DNA of 64,000 nt from Bacteroidales bacterium (GTDB lineage: Bacteria > Bacteroidota > Bacteroidia > Bacteroidales > UBA3824), in the NCBI GenBank assembly GCA_024413595.1, contig JAKSUC010000008.1, forward strand, positions 27,517-91,516. The letters run 5' to 3'. Positions 1-7,344 of the stretch are shown here, piece by piece (the stretch's first letter is position 1; every line of letters begins with the position of its first letter). A program made the translations under genes and the position numbers. The notes below the pieces were generated by a model. The model ran no database searches. It saw only the letters and a program-made list of their open reading frames with translations, and was not told the origin of the DNA.

Positions 1-330
1 AATCAAATAAAACTCTCTATTTGGATATTTTTCAGAAAGATAACATAATGTATTAATAGTATACGAAGGCTTGGGCATAGAAAATTCGATGTCAGATGCT
101 TGAAATTTTGGAAAATCATCTATTGCCAAACGCACCAATTCTAAACGATGATAATCTGCAAGAAGTGAATCTTTTTTCTTGAAAGGATTTTGTGGACTAA
201 TCACAAACCACAAACAGTCAATGCCTCCATTCTCTACTAGATAATTGGCAAGCATTAAATGACCGTTGTGAATTGGATTAAAAGAACCAAAATATAGTCC
301 TGTTTTTATTTTATTATTATTCGTTGGCAC
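1..330 (-). CDS. nadD: nicotinate-nucleotide adenylyltransferase, 5' part only
   Basis: NadD joins nicotinate mononucleotide and ATP to give deamido-NAD in cytosolic NAD synthesis. About 110 codons are present and the 3' part lies beyond the left edge. The nucleotidyltransferase signature is clear near the N-terminus: [15 protein letters not shown] carries the (T/H)xGH ATP-binding motif. [13 protein letters not shown] and the conserved [12 protein letters not shown] stretch follow, as in NadD. A GTG start at 330 is chosen because it lies 10 codons before the GLYFGSF strand; an in-frame ATG at 363 would add 11 residues of poor family fit. Either start overlaps the end of the upstream secreted-protein gene (14 nt for GTG), so the two are probably translationally coupled. 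The identity is secure and the exact start is less so. Confidence 0.9.
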   Translation of the reverse strand, partial: MPTNNNKIKTGLYFGSFNPIHNGHLMLANYLVENGGIDCLWFVISPQNPFKKKDSLLADYHRLELVRLAIDDFPKFQASDIEFSMPKPSYTINTLCYLSEKYPNREFYLI

Positions 331-964
331 GATAAATTGTTTTGGCTTTTTCTGCCCATACATTACCATCTACATAAATACCTCTGGTTTCATCATTGAT
401 TGTGGCAAATGGACCTACTGATAATCTTTGGAATGTTACACCTTCAAACAAGGCATCTATAAATTCATTGTAACTTCCTGATGATACTGCTGCGGGACTA
501 TGTGTAAACTCATAAGAACCTATACGTTTTAATTCTCTAAATGATACTTGAAACCAATAATATGTATCTCCTGTATTTGTAGGCATTTCGGTTATTTTAT
601 CTTTCGATTTTTTATAAAATACCTTTGAATTATCGGCTTGTTCTTTTGAAGCAAATGGACCTATGGCTACTTGTCGTTGTGATATTCCTTTCCATACTGC
701 CTTTATAAATTCATTTTTAGAACCCATAGAGATTTTAGTACCTGGTCCTAAGATTTCAATATCTTTCTTTTTGCTATCTATTCTTATACGAATAAAATAC
801 CAATAAACGGTTTCGGGATCTCCTTCATCATTGATATTTTCAGGAGAATTTACTTGTGGACCATTGGTTTGAATATCTGCTTTTGGTTCATCGATAGCAT
901 AACCTTTTGCGCTTATTATTAAGAGCGCAATTAACATGGTAAATATTAATGATAATTTCTTCAT
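317..964 (-). CDS. secreted protein with two SPOR-like repeats
   Basis: This 215-residue protein begins with a Sec signal peptide ([21 protein letters not shown]), so it is exported. The ATG at 964 is chosen because it starts exactly at that signal; a longer frame to 1039 only adds an unlikely N-terminal tail. The mature part contains the same module twice, at about residues 50-125 and 130-210. Each copy has YW(F/Y), then S(M/G)S-(K/Y)-NEFI-(K/D)-A, then a GPFA turn. The (A/S)(I/V)GPFA turn resembles the end of SPOR (peptidoglycan-binding) repeats, but the resemblance is distant and the call is an inference. Its 3' end overlaps nadD. No catalytic residues are recognisable. A role at the cell wall would fit but is unproven. 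Confidence 0.7.
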   Translation of the reverse strand: MKKLSLIFTMLIALLIISAKGYAIDEPKADIQTNGPQVNSPENINDEGDPETVYWYFIRIRIDSKKKDIEILGPGTKISMGSKNEFIKAVWKGISQRQVAIGPFASKEQADNSKVFYKKSKDKITEMPTNTGDTYYWFQVSFRELKRIGSYEFTHSPAAVSSGSYNEFIDALFEGVTFQRLSVGPFATINDETRGIYVDGNVWAEKAKTIYRANE

Positions 965-1170
965 AATTGTTGTATTATATTTTTGAGTTGTTGTTTCTAT
1001 TATTTCTAATGTGGCATAAACAAATATTATACCGAACAAATTTTTACTTCAAAATATTGAATATTTATATTATTGTTAATACTGATTTTTATTTATTAAC
1101 AATTAAATACTTATTTTAAATTCATTTCAAAAAATCACTTCAATATTATTACTCTTAAACAAAAAATCAT

Positions 1171-1178
1171 TATCTTTG
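1171..1178 (+). promoter_or_regulatory. Bacteroidetes -7 element (TATCTTTG)
   Basis: TATCTTTG fits the sigma-ABfr -7 consensus TAnnTTTG and lies 35 nt before the lipoprotein start at 1213. No good TTG -33 box is seen at the right distance, so this is a partial match. Confidence 0.5.
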
Positions 1179-1212
1179 CTAAAATTAATCAAAAACATAA
1201 AATCAAAAAAAC

Positions 1213-1854
1213 ATGAGAAAATATTTTTTATCATTAGCTGTTTGTGGACTATTATTTAGCACAGCTTGTTACCAAACAACAACTACTAATAACAACAATA
1301 ATCAGTCTAATAAACAAAACGGACAAAATACTGAAGTTGTTAACAACAACAACAACGAAAATCAAGAAACAAAAAAAGAAGAAAAAGAAGATAATATCGA
1401 CAAAAATTCTTTTCAAAATGCAAATGGTAAATTCTCTATTAATTTTCCTGGAGATCCAGAAGGCCCTGTAAAAAGTGAATTAAAAAACAAAGCTGGTATT
1501 ATTGTTAATTATCAATTTACTTATCAAAAAAGTGATAACGCTTTTTATTTTGCCACTTATTCTGATTATCCTGTAGGCGCTATTACTGATAGCAATGTGG
1601 AAGAGGCTTTAAAATCTCAAGCCGAAACTTTTATGAAAAATATGGGTGGTAAAATTGAAAAATCAGACTCTGAAAGACTTAACGGTAACAAAGGGTTAAC
1701 TTTTTCTGGTGTGGTTAGAGACTCTTTAAACGTTAACATGCGTTCTTACTTTGTGGGTAAAAGATATTATCAATTTGGTACTATGGCTTATAACTCTGAA
1801 ATTTCTGACAAAGAAGCTAAAAAATTTATGAATTCTTTTAAACTGATTAAATAG
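1213..1854 (+). CDS. lipoprotein with Asn/Gln-rich linker, function unknown
   Basis: This 213-residue protein has a lipoprotein signal ending in the lipobox FSTAC (Cys19), so it should be anchored to a membrane after processing by Lsp. Residues 20-65 form a low-complexity linker of Thr, Asn, Gln, Lys and Glu that probably lifts the folded domain off the membrane. The C-terminal 145 residues form one compact domain: it starts NGKFSINFPGDP and ends with a MRSYFVGKRYYQFGT strand pair and a helix before the stop. This pattern is seen in Bacteroidota hypothetical lipoproteins; no enzyme motif is visible. It has its own -7 promoter element and a strong terminator, so it is a single-gene unit. Function unknown. 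Confidence 0.75.
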   Translation: MRKYFLSLAVCGLLFSTACYQTTTTNNNNNQSNKQNGQNTEVVNNNNNENQETKKEEKEDNIDKNSFQNANGKFSINFPGDPEGPVKSELKNKAGIIVNYQFTYQKSDNAFYFATYSDYPVGAITDSNVEEALKSQAETFMKNMGGKIEKSDSERLNGNKGLTFSGVVRDSLNVNMRSYFVGKRYYQFGTMAYNSEISDKEAKKFMNSFKLIK

Positions 1855-1870
1855 ATTGTTATTTATTTGA

Positions 1871-1908
1871 AAAAAGGCGAGTATAAATTTTATACTCGCC
1901 TTTTTTTT
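1871..1908 (+). terminator. rho-independent terminator
   Basis: A perfect 10-bp stem (GGCGAGTATA with TATACTCGCC, 1876-1885 and 1891-1900) with a 5-nt loop is followed by eight T. It starts 17 nt after the lipoprotein stop. Confidence 0.9.
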
Positions 1909-1966
1909 ACAACTTTTTTTTAATAATAATTTTTTTCTATTCAATATAATTTTAAAAAAAACAAAA

Positions 1967-2783
1967 ATGATAAAAAATTTTAAAACTAACATTAATAGCA
2001 TTAATAATTTCATCATATGCTATAACATCGTGCAACAAAGAAAAAAATGACGACATCACCCCTACCTCAATTGATAACAATACCCCAAATGACGATGATG
2101 AACCTATTGATATAAAAGGTGATTATTTACATATCACTGAAATTGTTAAAATGGCAACTAAAGTTAAATATAATTACAAAATAAAATACAACAACGATGT
2201 TTTATCAAAAATTCAATACTATTATAACGATGAATTAAAATCTTTTGCGGATATTAGTTTTGAATTTAAAAATCACAAAAAATATCTTATTTTGGATAAT
2301 AGTGAAGATCCATTAAAATTTGAATTAAACGATTATGGATATATAACTGTTATTTATAATAAACAAGATAATAACAATTATACAGAATTTAGAAAAATCA
2401 ATTATAATGACAATGACCAAATTACTAAAGTTTATAATGTTATTAATGAAGAAAATTTTGTTACAATAGATTACAACGAAGATAATACTACAAACAAAAT
2501 TGCTCACAATACAAAAATGACTTATACTTATATATATGATAAAAATTCTCTTGAAAATAAAACAGGTCAATATTGGATGAAAAATCTATTAGAATCTTAT
2601 TTTAATAATGATTATATCACAACACTATTTATGTTGGGATATTTTGGAAAATCTTCTGCATTTTTCCCTGTTAAATATCTTGCTGATGAATACTCATATC
2701 CTTATGAATATTTTAAATTAAACGATGATGGAACTATCAATGAAGAACAAAGCTATTTGAATACTTATTATATTTATTATTAA
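1967..2783 (+). CDS. DUF4595-like lipoprotein, reading frame broken in the signal peptide
   Basis: The uninterrupted frame from an ATG runs 2151-2783 (210 residues), but the same frame is open upstream to 1974 and encodes a lipoprotein signal core (LTLIALIISSYAITSC) followed by an Asp/Asn/Thr linker. The only start that would serve this signal, ATG at 1967, is in another frame. Removing one A from the A6 run at 1972-1977 joins them into a normal signal peptide beginning M-I-K-I-L-K-L. So this is a lipoprotein gene with a one-base homopolymer change: a sequencing error, a pseudogene or slippage control. The mature part is rich in Tyr, Asn and Asp with short beta-strand repeats (YNYKIKYNND, FRKINYNDND) and a LGYFGKSSAFFPVK segment. 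This resembles Bacteroidales DUF4595 lipoproteins, an assignment made from memory of the pattern. Confidence 0.6.
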
Positions 2784-2983
2784 TTGATAAAGAATTTTTA
2801 CGACTACTTAATTATTGATTTAATTTTATATTTATATATTTAATAATTTGTAGTTTACTTTATATTTTTTAATATTAGCGATATGATTTATAGTTAACAA
2901 AGTGTAAAACATCTAACATATTGAAATGTTTAAATGTATAAATAATGCTAAATATTAATAATATCAACATGATAAACTGTATA
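2784..2983. other. AT-rich intergenic stretch, no gene seen
   Basis: This 200-nt stretch follows the broken lipoprotein gene. It is very AT-rich and has no open frame with codon bias, no clear terminator and no clear promoter. It leads directly into the 43-bp periodic array. Confidence 0.6.
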
Positions 2984-3800
2984 CAAAGAATAAAATAACA
3001 ATTATGTCGCTACATTTGAATAATTAACTAAGTTAAAACAACTTATTTCGTAAAAAAATGGTAGTTTAACGTTATGAAAACAACAAAAAATCTCTACAAT
3101 TGATATATAAACATTGTAAAAAATAAAAAAGTAGAAAAAAAATAGAAAATTGACAAAAACTAAATGTTCATTATTGCTCTATAACAAAGTGATTGACTAA
3201 TTTTTACTAATTAACCAAGCAATACAACAGTTAGATTGAAAAAGTTTATCAAACTATATAAGCAATTATAAAGACAAACATAATAACTAATATTAACATA
3301 TTTCGCCTACAAAAGATAAATCAACTAAATTAATTTAACTATCATATCGCTACAATTGAATGGTACACCAAGTGAATTTATGATTTGTAGAGCTACAAAT
3401 CAATTTATTTTAAAAAAATCATACAATTGTAGAACTAATAAATACACAAAAATCTTGTCAATCATTTTAAAGGGTCACTAGAGTAGTTACTAAAAATTAG
3501 TCAATCACTTTAAAGGTTTGCCAATGTATATATTTATAAAAAGAAAATCTAATTAAAGTATCGATAATATATAATTTTAAATTAAGTCAATCTGATTAAT
3601 ATAGAGCTTAGGTTGGTGTTAAAAACAAGTCAATCACAACTAAGTAGCAAATATATTTTAGTTTAAACAAAATAAATCACTATTAAATATAGAGATTAAA
3701 ATAAAATATACTAAGTGATTATATCTTACATATCGATAATATAATAACATATATTGAGTAAATATCATCAAAATTCGCTACATTAAACATATACACTATA
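2984..3800 (+). repeat. degenerate tandem array, period about 43 bp
   Basis: The stretch has no coding frame but shows two boxes recurring in register. Box B (TCGCTACAA-like) occurs at 3007, 3048, 3091, 3174, 3303, 3347, 3390, 3475, 3518, 3561, 3733 and 3775. Box A (GTCAATC) occurs at 3457, 3500, 3586 and 3629, with a 7/9 match (ATAAATCAC) at 3672. The box A spacings are 43, 86, 43 and 43; the box B spacings are all close to whole multiples of 43, averaging about 42.7. In the units at 3543 and 3715 the word TATCGATAATATA sits in the same phase. Between the boxes the sequence varies. Because 43 is not a multiple of three, a decayed repeat protein is unlikely. Whether it is transcribed or bound by protein cannot be told from sequence. 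Confidence 0.55.
3186..3511. repeat. perfect 21-bp inverted repeat pair inside the array
   Basis: Positions 3186-3206 and 3491-3511 are exact reverse complements over 21 bp (core AGTGATTGACTAATTTTT), 284 bp apart. The right copy spans the boundary between two 43-bp units. The pair could be the ends of a small non-autonomous element or an inverted copy of one array unit. No flanking target-site duplication is obvious. Confidence 0.6.
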
Positions 3801-3937
3801 TTTTATGTTAATTTCAATTTTCTAATAAACTTAAATAAATTATTTTTATTTATTTTTAACAATTTATATCAAATTTATTTGGAAATATAAAATAAATTCA
3901 CTAAATTTGAAACGATATTATTAAATAATTATAAATT

Positions 3938-4696
3938 ATGAATGCCAAACTAAAAGATATCTCATTATCCAAAGCACCAAACACAGAATTTGCCAAAACA
4001 TTTGACAATATTCTTCTACAAGTAAATGACAAAGTACAAGCTTTGTGTCCTACACATTTTGCAACCTTATTTAGTTTAATGGAAGGTTGGCATAAGTATA
4101 GCAGAAAAAATCGTAAGTATTCTAAAAGTGAATTATTAGAGCAGTATAATCAAGATGCTCACATGATGGTTTCTGCAATTAACAGCCAAATAAATACTTC
4201 TGTTAATTTATTAAATCTTAAAATAAGGAAAGCAGACTCAGAGGAGAAAAAGACATATCAAATTGCTATTGATAAATTAACAAAAATCAATAAGCAAATA
4301 GTAGAAAAAAAATTGTGTCATGCTAGTGGTGTATCTCCAGACACTCGCAATAGTGGAATGCTAGATATTCTAAAACAAATATCTGGCTATGAAAATGTGG
4401 ATCCTGGTCTTTCTAGTTGTGTAGGTGAGCTTCAAACCATTTCTGGTCTTATGGACGCATTGATTAGAGACAAACACAAAGAATTTGATGAAATTCCTGT
4501 GGGTTTTGCTACTAATCAACGTAAATTAATTTGTCAAGCGTTTAATAATACATTACCTTATATTAATATGTATGCTGATAAAGGTGATGAAGATGCTATT
4601 AAATATGTTGGCGCTGTTCAAGTTATTATTGACCAAGAATATACTATTATCAAATCAAGATCTACTCGTAAATCTAACGAAAAAGATAGTAAATAA
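3938..4696 (+). CDS. helical protein of unknown function beside the repeat array
   Basis: This 252-residue soluble protein has no signal peptide, no membrane segment and no motif I recognise. The sequence looks all-helical, with heptad-like stretches at about residues 60-130 (AINSQINTSVNLLNLKIR, then a Lys/Glu/Gln-rich helix) and a basic tail (KSRSTRKSNEKDSK). Conserved-looking points are the CPTHF near residue 37 and a central SGVSPDTRNSGMLD loop. Size and helical character recall the Bacteroidales DUF6261 family, but this needs a profile search. The gene starts about 140 nt after the 43-bp periodic array, reads away from it, and has its own terminator, so array and gene may form one unit. 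A TTGCTCTACAA word like the array's box B sits just after the stop (4705). Function unknown. Confidence 0.7.
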   Translation: MNAKLKDISLSKAPNTEFAKTFDNILLQVNDKVQALCPTHFATLFSLMEGWHKYSRKNRKYSKSELLEQYNQDAHMMVSAINSQINTSVNLLNLKIRKADSEEKKTYQIAIDKLTKINKQIVEKKLCHASGVSPDTRNSGMLDILKQISGYENVDPGLSSCVGELQTISGLMDALIRDKHKEFDEIPVGFATNQRKLICQAFNNTLPYINMYADKGDEDAIKYVGAVQVIIDQEYTIIKSRSTRKSNEKDSK

Positions 4697-4717
4697 TTTT
4701 TTGGTTGCTCTACAAAA

Positions 4718-4747
4718 AAACTCTACAAAATATTTGTAGAGTTTTTT
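4718..4747 (+). terminator. rho-independent terminator
   Basis: A 12-bp perfect stem (AAACTCTACAAA at 4718-4729 with its complement at 4733-4744) around a 3-nt loop runs into a T tract. It begins 21 nt after the stop of the helical protein gene. Confidence 0.85.
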
Positions 4748-4819
4748 GTTGTATTGTTTTAATTGTTTGTATGATACTTTTTTTGGGTCGTAAAAAATGT
4801 TTTCTCTGACAACAATTTT

Positions 4820-5812
4820 TTAATCAATTATTCCATTTAAATCGAGATAACAACAAAGTATTTCATCATTACACCAAAATATTAATCGATTATTGTCTTG
4901 GTCATAACAAAAACGAATTACATTATAACCTAAATGTAATGTTGCTACATAATCACCATTCTTTTTAAATATAATACATTTAGAATCATACATTTCACTA
5001 CCATAATCACCACCTTGATATAAGGTGAACAAATAGTCATTAGAAAATGTTGCGTCATTAAAAGTTAAGTAGTGTTCTTTTTTTATATCAGGTCCAAAAA
5101 CTTTATGTAATAATTCTCCTTTAAAATTATAGATACATATCATATCTATTAAATAATTACATTCGGCAAAAATTTCATCTTGGGGTGAAACAGCCAATAC
5201 AAATCGTTTTTTATGACATTCTTGTATTATGGTGTCGGTTAGCATTGATATATTTCCTGTTTTTATATTCCAAATTCCTGTATATTCAACAAATGTAGAT
5301 ATACTTGTTGGATGAATTAATTGAGCTATGGTTATACTATCATTTATTATAATATAATCAGAAGGAAATGAACTTTCTTTTATACGTCGAAATTCTTTTG
5401 GCTGATATACCGAATCATTAATTAAACTATCTATATGATACGAATTTATTACATATTTACCAAAATCAGTTAAATAAAACTCACCTTTATGATTATCAGC
5501 GAAACCTCCTGCACTTACATATTCAAATGGTCCTTGTCCATGGTTTCCTACTGATACTAAATGTTTAAAGGTTGTTTTGTCAAATATATTTATAACTTTT
5601 TCTGTGGTATATGGATCTAAAACTATGAAATATTTTCCAAATATATATGGCACAGAATTTTCATGTAATAATACATCGTTTAAGTCTATTTCTTTGATTT
5701 TGTTTTTAACTTCAATAATATTTCCTCTTTTTTTTTGGTATTTTGTTATATCATTGTTTGAACTACATGAATATAAACACAATAATAATAGAAAGTAAAT
5801 TAATTTTTTCAT
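4820..5812 (-). CDS. 6-bladed beta-propeller lipoprotein (BF3164/TolB-like)
   Basis: The 330-residue protein starts with the lipoprotein signal MKKLIYFLLLLCLYSC; Cys16 is the lipid site. The body reads as repeated four-strand blades: an IFDKTTFKHLVSVGNHGQGPFEY block near residues 75-100 carries the G-x-GQGP-x-(E/D) turn typical of Bacteroidales 6-bladed propeller lipoproteins. Later blades end in ICIYNFKGELLHKV and CIIFKKNGDYVATL. Such proteins sit on the outer membrane and their ligands are unknown. The gene is 19 nt downstream of a paralogue whose first 19 codons are nearly identical at DNA level, so the two form a tandem duplicated operon. The fold is a confident guess and the function is not known. 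Confidence 0.75.
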   Translation of the reverse strand: MKKLIYFLLLLCLYSCSSNNDITKYQKKRGNIIEVKNKIKEIDLNDVLLHENSVPYIFGKYFIVLDPYTTEKVINIFDKTTFKHLVSVGNHGQGPFEYVSAGGFADNHKGEFYLTDFGKYVINSYHIDSLINDSVYQPKEFRRIKESSFPSDYIIINDSITIAQLIHPTSISTFVEYTGIWNIKTGNISMLTDTIIQECHKKRFVLAVSPQDEIFAECNYLIDMICIYNFKGELLHKVFGPDIKKEHYLTFNDATFSNDYLFTLYQGGDYGSEMYDSKCIIFKKNGDYVATLHLGYNVIRFCYDQDNNRLIFWCNDEILCCYLDLNGIID

Positions 5813-5831
5813 AATTAGTTTTTTTTAAAGA

Positions 5832-6869
5832 TTATTCTAATGGAATTTCACAAATACTATATTCGTATTCGTTATTAAGTTCTATACCATATAATTTGTT
5901 GTCTTTATTATCAAAACAAATTGAATGAATATCATGATCTGTGTATATATATTTTATAGGATTGCCATCCCAATCAAAAACGAATATATATTTAGAGTCA
6001 TAAATAGCATCTTGATTTGCTAAATTAATGTCTTTAAATGTTTTTCCAGAAAAAAGCATAAAAACATAATCATCGTTAGAAGTAATATTATAAGTTGCAA
6101 ACATAGTTTCATCAGTAGAAGCCCTTTTATCTTCAATACTACGAATAGGAAATTTAAGTATTGACTCGTTGATAGTTTTAATATTATAAATATCTGAATA
6201 ATCATAAATTCCATATACATCACCAATACCAGAACACCAAAACACACGTTTCTGCTTTTTATTAATGTCAAAAGCAGATTGTAAAATCCAACCTATATCA
6301 ACAGAAGTATAATCATCAAAAGGTGCAATTTTACCAAATGTAACCACAGTATCTTGATTTTTTAATAAAAAACGGTCGTCATTTTCTACCATTGAACATA
6401 TAAAATTATCAGAATCGTATTTAAATTCTGTTGAACATATATATTTTAATAATGTATTTCTAATAGATGTATCTTCTTCAATATTTTTATTTATTTCATC
6501 GTAAACCAACATTTTACGTTCGTAAAAACCCATTATATATAATAAACCATTTTCTGAACAAATATTTGATATATCTATAATATCTTTAGGTCCTTGTCCT
6601 GTAGTGATTATTTTTGTTATTGATTTGGTGTTACGGTCTTCTACTAAAACTAAAGTATCTTCATCTCGTGAACAAATCACTACAGAATTGTTACTTATTA
6701 AAAATCTTTTGGGATAATTGATTAATTTGTTTAATTCAGGAAATGCAGGTATAGTTTTAACTTTTGAATAAGGTTTTGATGCAAACATAGCATTAAAACT
6801 TTCATATTTTGTGTTAGAACTACATGAATATAAACACAATAATAACAGAATGTAAATTAATTTTTTCAT
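5832..6869 (-). CDS. 6-bladed beta-propeller lipoprotein, paralogue of the next gene
   Basis: This 345-residue protein starts with MKKLIYILLLLCLYSC, with lipidated Cys16. The TGQGPKDIIDISN segment at about residues 90-103 is the conserved propeller turn. Blade-ending strands (MLVYDEINKN, FVFDWDGNPIKYI) mark the C-terminal repeats, and the last one, YSICEIPLE, probably closes the ring. It matches the BF3164-type TolB-like lipoproteins in length and layout. The mature part is only distantly similar to the downstream copy, while the signal peptide and the 13 nt before the ATG are almost identical. It is the first gene of the pair and a -7 promoter element lies 27 nt upstream. Substrate or partner unknown. 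Confidence 0.75.
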   Translation of the reverse strand: MKKLIYILLLLCLYSCSSNTKYESFNAMFASKPYSKVKTIPAFPELNKLINYPKRFLISNNSVVICSRDEDTLVLVEDRNTKSITKIITTGQGPKDIIDISNICSENGLLYIMGFYERKMLVYDEINKNIEEDTSIRNTLLKYICSTEFKYDSDNFICSMVENDDRFLLKNQDTVVTFGKIAPFDDYTSVDIGWILQSAFDINKKQKRVFWCSGIGDVYGIYDYSDIYNIKTINESILKFPIRSIEDKRASTDETMFATYNITSNDDYVFMLFSGKTFKDINLANQDAIYDSKYIFVFDWDGNPIKYIYTDHDIHSICFDNKDNKLYGIELNNEYEYSICEIPLE

Positions 6870-6895
6870 AATTAGTTTTTTTAATATTAAACAAT

Positions 6896-6903
6896 CAAAT
6901 ATA
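6896..6903 (-). promoter_or_regulatory. Bacteroidetes -7 element for the propeller lipoprotein pair
   Basis: TATATTTG on the minus strand fits TAnnTTTG and lies 27 nt before the ATG at 6869. A TTG -33 box at the usual distance is not evident. Confidence 0.5.
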
Positions 6904-6960
6904 AAACTAATTATTTTGTTATAAAAAAAAAGAATTAATTATTATAAATAATGAGTAAAA

Positions 6961-6995
6961 AAAACGCCATTATGACAATATCATAATGGCGTTTT
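6961..6995. terminator. bidirectional terminator at the end of the rpoBC block
   Basis: A perfect 15-bp stem (AAAACGCCATTATGA, 6961-6975, with 6981-6995) around a 5-nt loop is flanked by A and T tracts on both sides. It lies 18 nt after the stop of the DUF3467 gene, so it ends the long rpl-rpo transcript. Confidence 0.9.
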
Positions 6996-7012
6996 CTTAA
7001 AGGTTATTGGAA

Positions 7013-7333
7013 CTAAGCCTGAGTTTTTGGACCATTAAAACTTAACGGGACATTAGAGCCACCCGCACCTTCAACGTTTTTGATTTTGCCAAAGGTAGCT
7101 TCGTATTTCATAATGTTGTCTTGAAGAATCAACATTAATCTTTTTACGTTTTCAGGAGTCATAATAATACGACTCTGTACTTCAGCTTTTGGAAGTCCCG
7201 GCATCAATTTGATAAAGTCGATTAAAAATTCAGAACTAGAATTTGCAACCACCACAAGGTTAGAATATATACCTTGAGCCACTTCGTTAGTGATGCCAAT
7301 ATTAATTTGTCCTTTTTTTTCTTCTTGTTCCAT
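7013..7333 (-). CDS. DUF3467 family protein
   Basis: The 106-residue cytosolic protein matches the DUF3467 pattern: an N-terminal strand (QINIGITNEVAQGIYSNL), a central hydrophobic helix SSEFLIDFIKLMPGLPKA and a VQSRIIMTPENVKRLMLIL segment. This small family of unknown function is regularly found immediately after rpoC in Bacteroidota, which is exactly its place here: the start is 11 nt after the rpoC stop. It is the last gene before the terminator at 6961-6995 and is probably co-transcribed with rpoB and rpoC. The C-terminal 20 residues (Gly/Ser/Pro-rich) look disordered. The family call is good; the role is unknown. Confidence 0.85.
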   Translation of the reverse strand: MEQEEKKGQINIGITNEVAQGIYSNLVVVANSSSEFLIDFIKLMPGLPKAEVQSRIIMTPENVKRLMLILQDNIMKYEATFGKIKNVEGAGGSNVPLSFNGPKTQA

Positions 7334-7344
7334 AATTATTCTTA

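Noticed and set aside
1213..1471. A second frame (75 residues, Lys/Thr/Ile-rich) overlapping the lipoprotein at 1213
   Set aside because: The lipoprotein frame has a signal peptide, promoter and terminator; the other frame is a shifted reading of its Asn/Lys codons.
2325..2570. A minus-strand Ile/Phe-rich frame inside the DUF4595-like gene
   Set aside because: This is the usual mirror of an Asn/Asp/Tyr-rich coding strand; no signal for expression.
3382..3401. A separate terminator (GATTTGTAG/CTACAAATC hairpin)
   Set aside because: It has a 2-nt loop, no T tract and lies in the array phase, so it is better seen as part of an array unit.
2984..3800. A CRISPR array
   Set aside because: The repeated boxes are short and degenerate and no exact 24-40 bp repeat with unique spacers exists; no cas gene is in the window.
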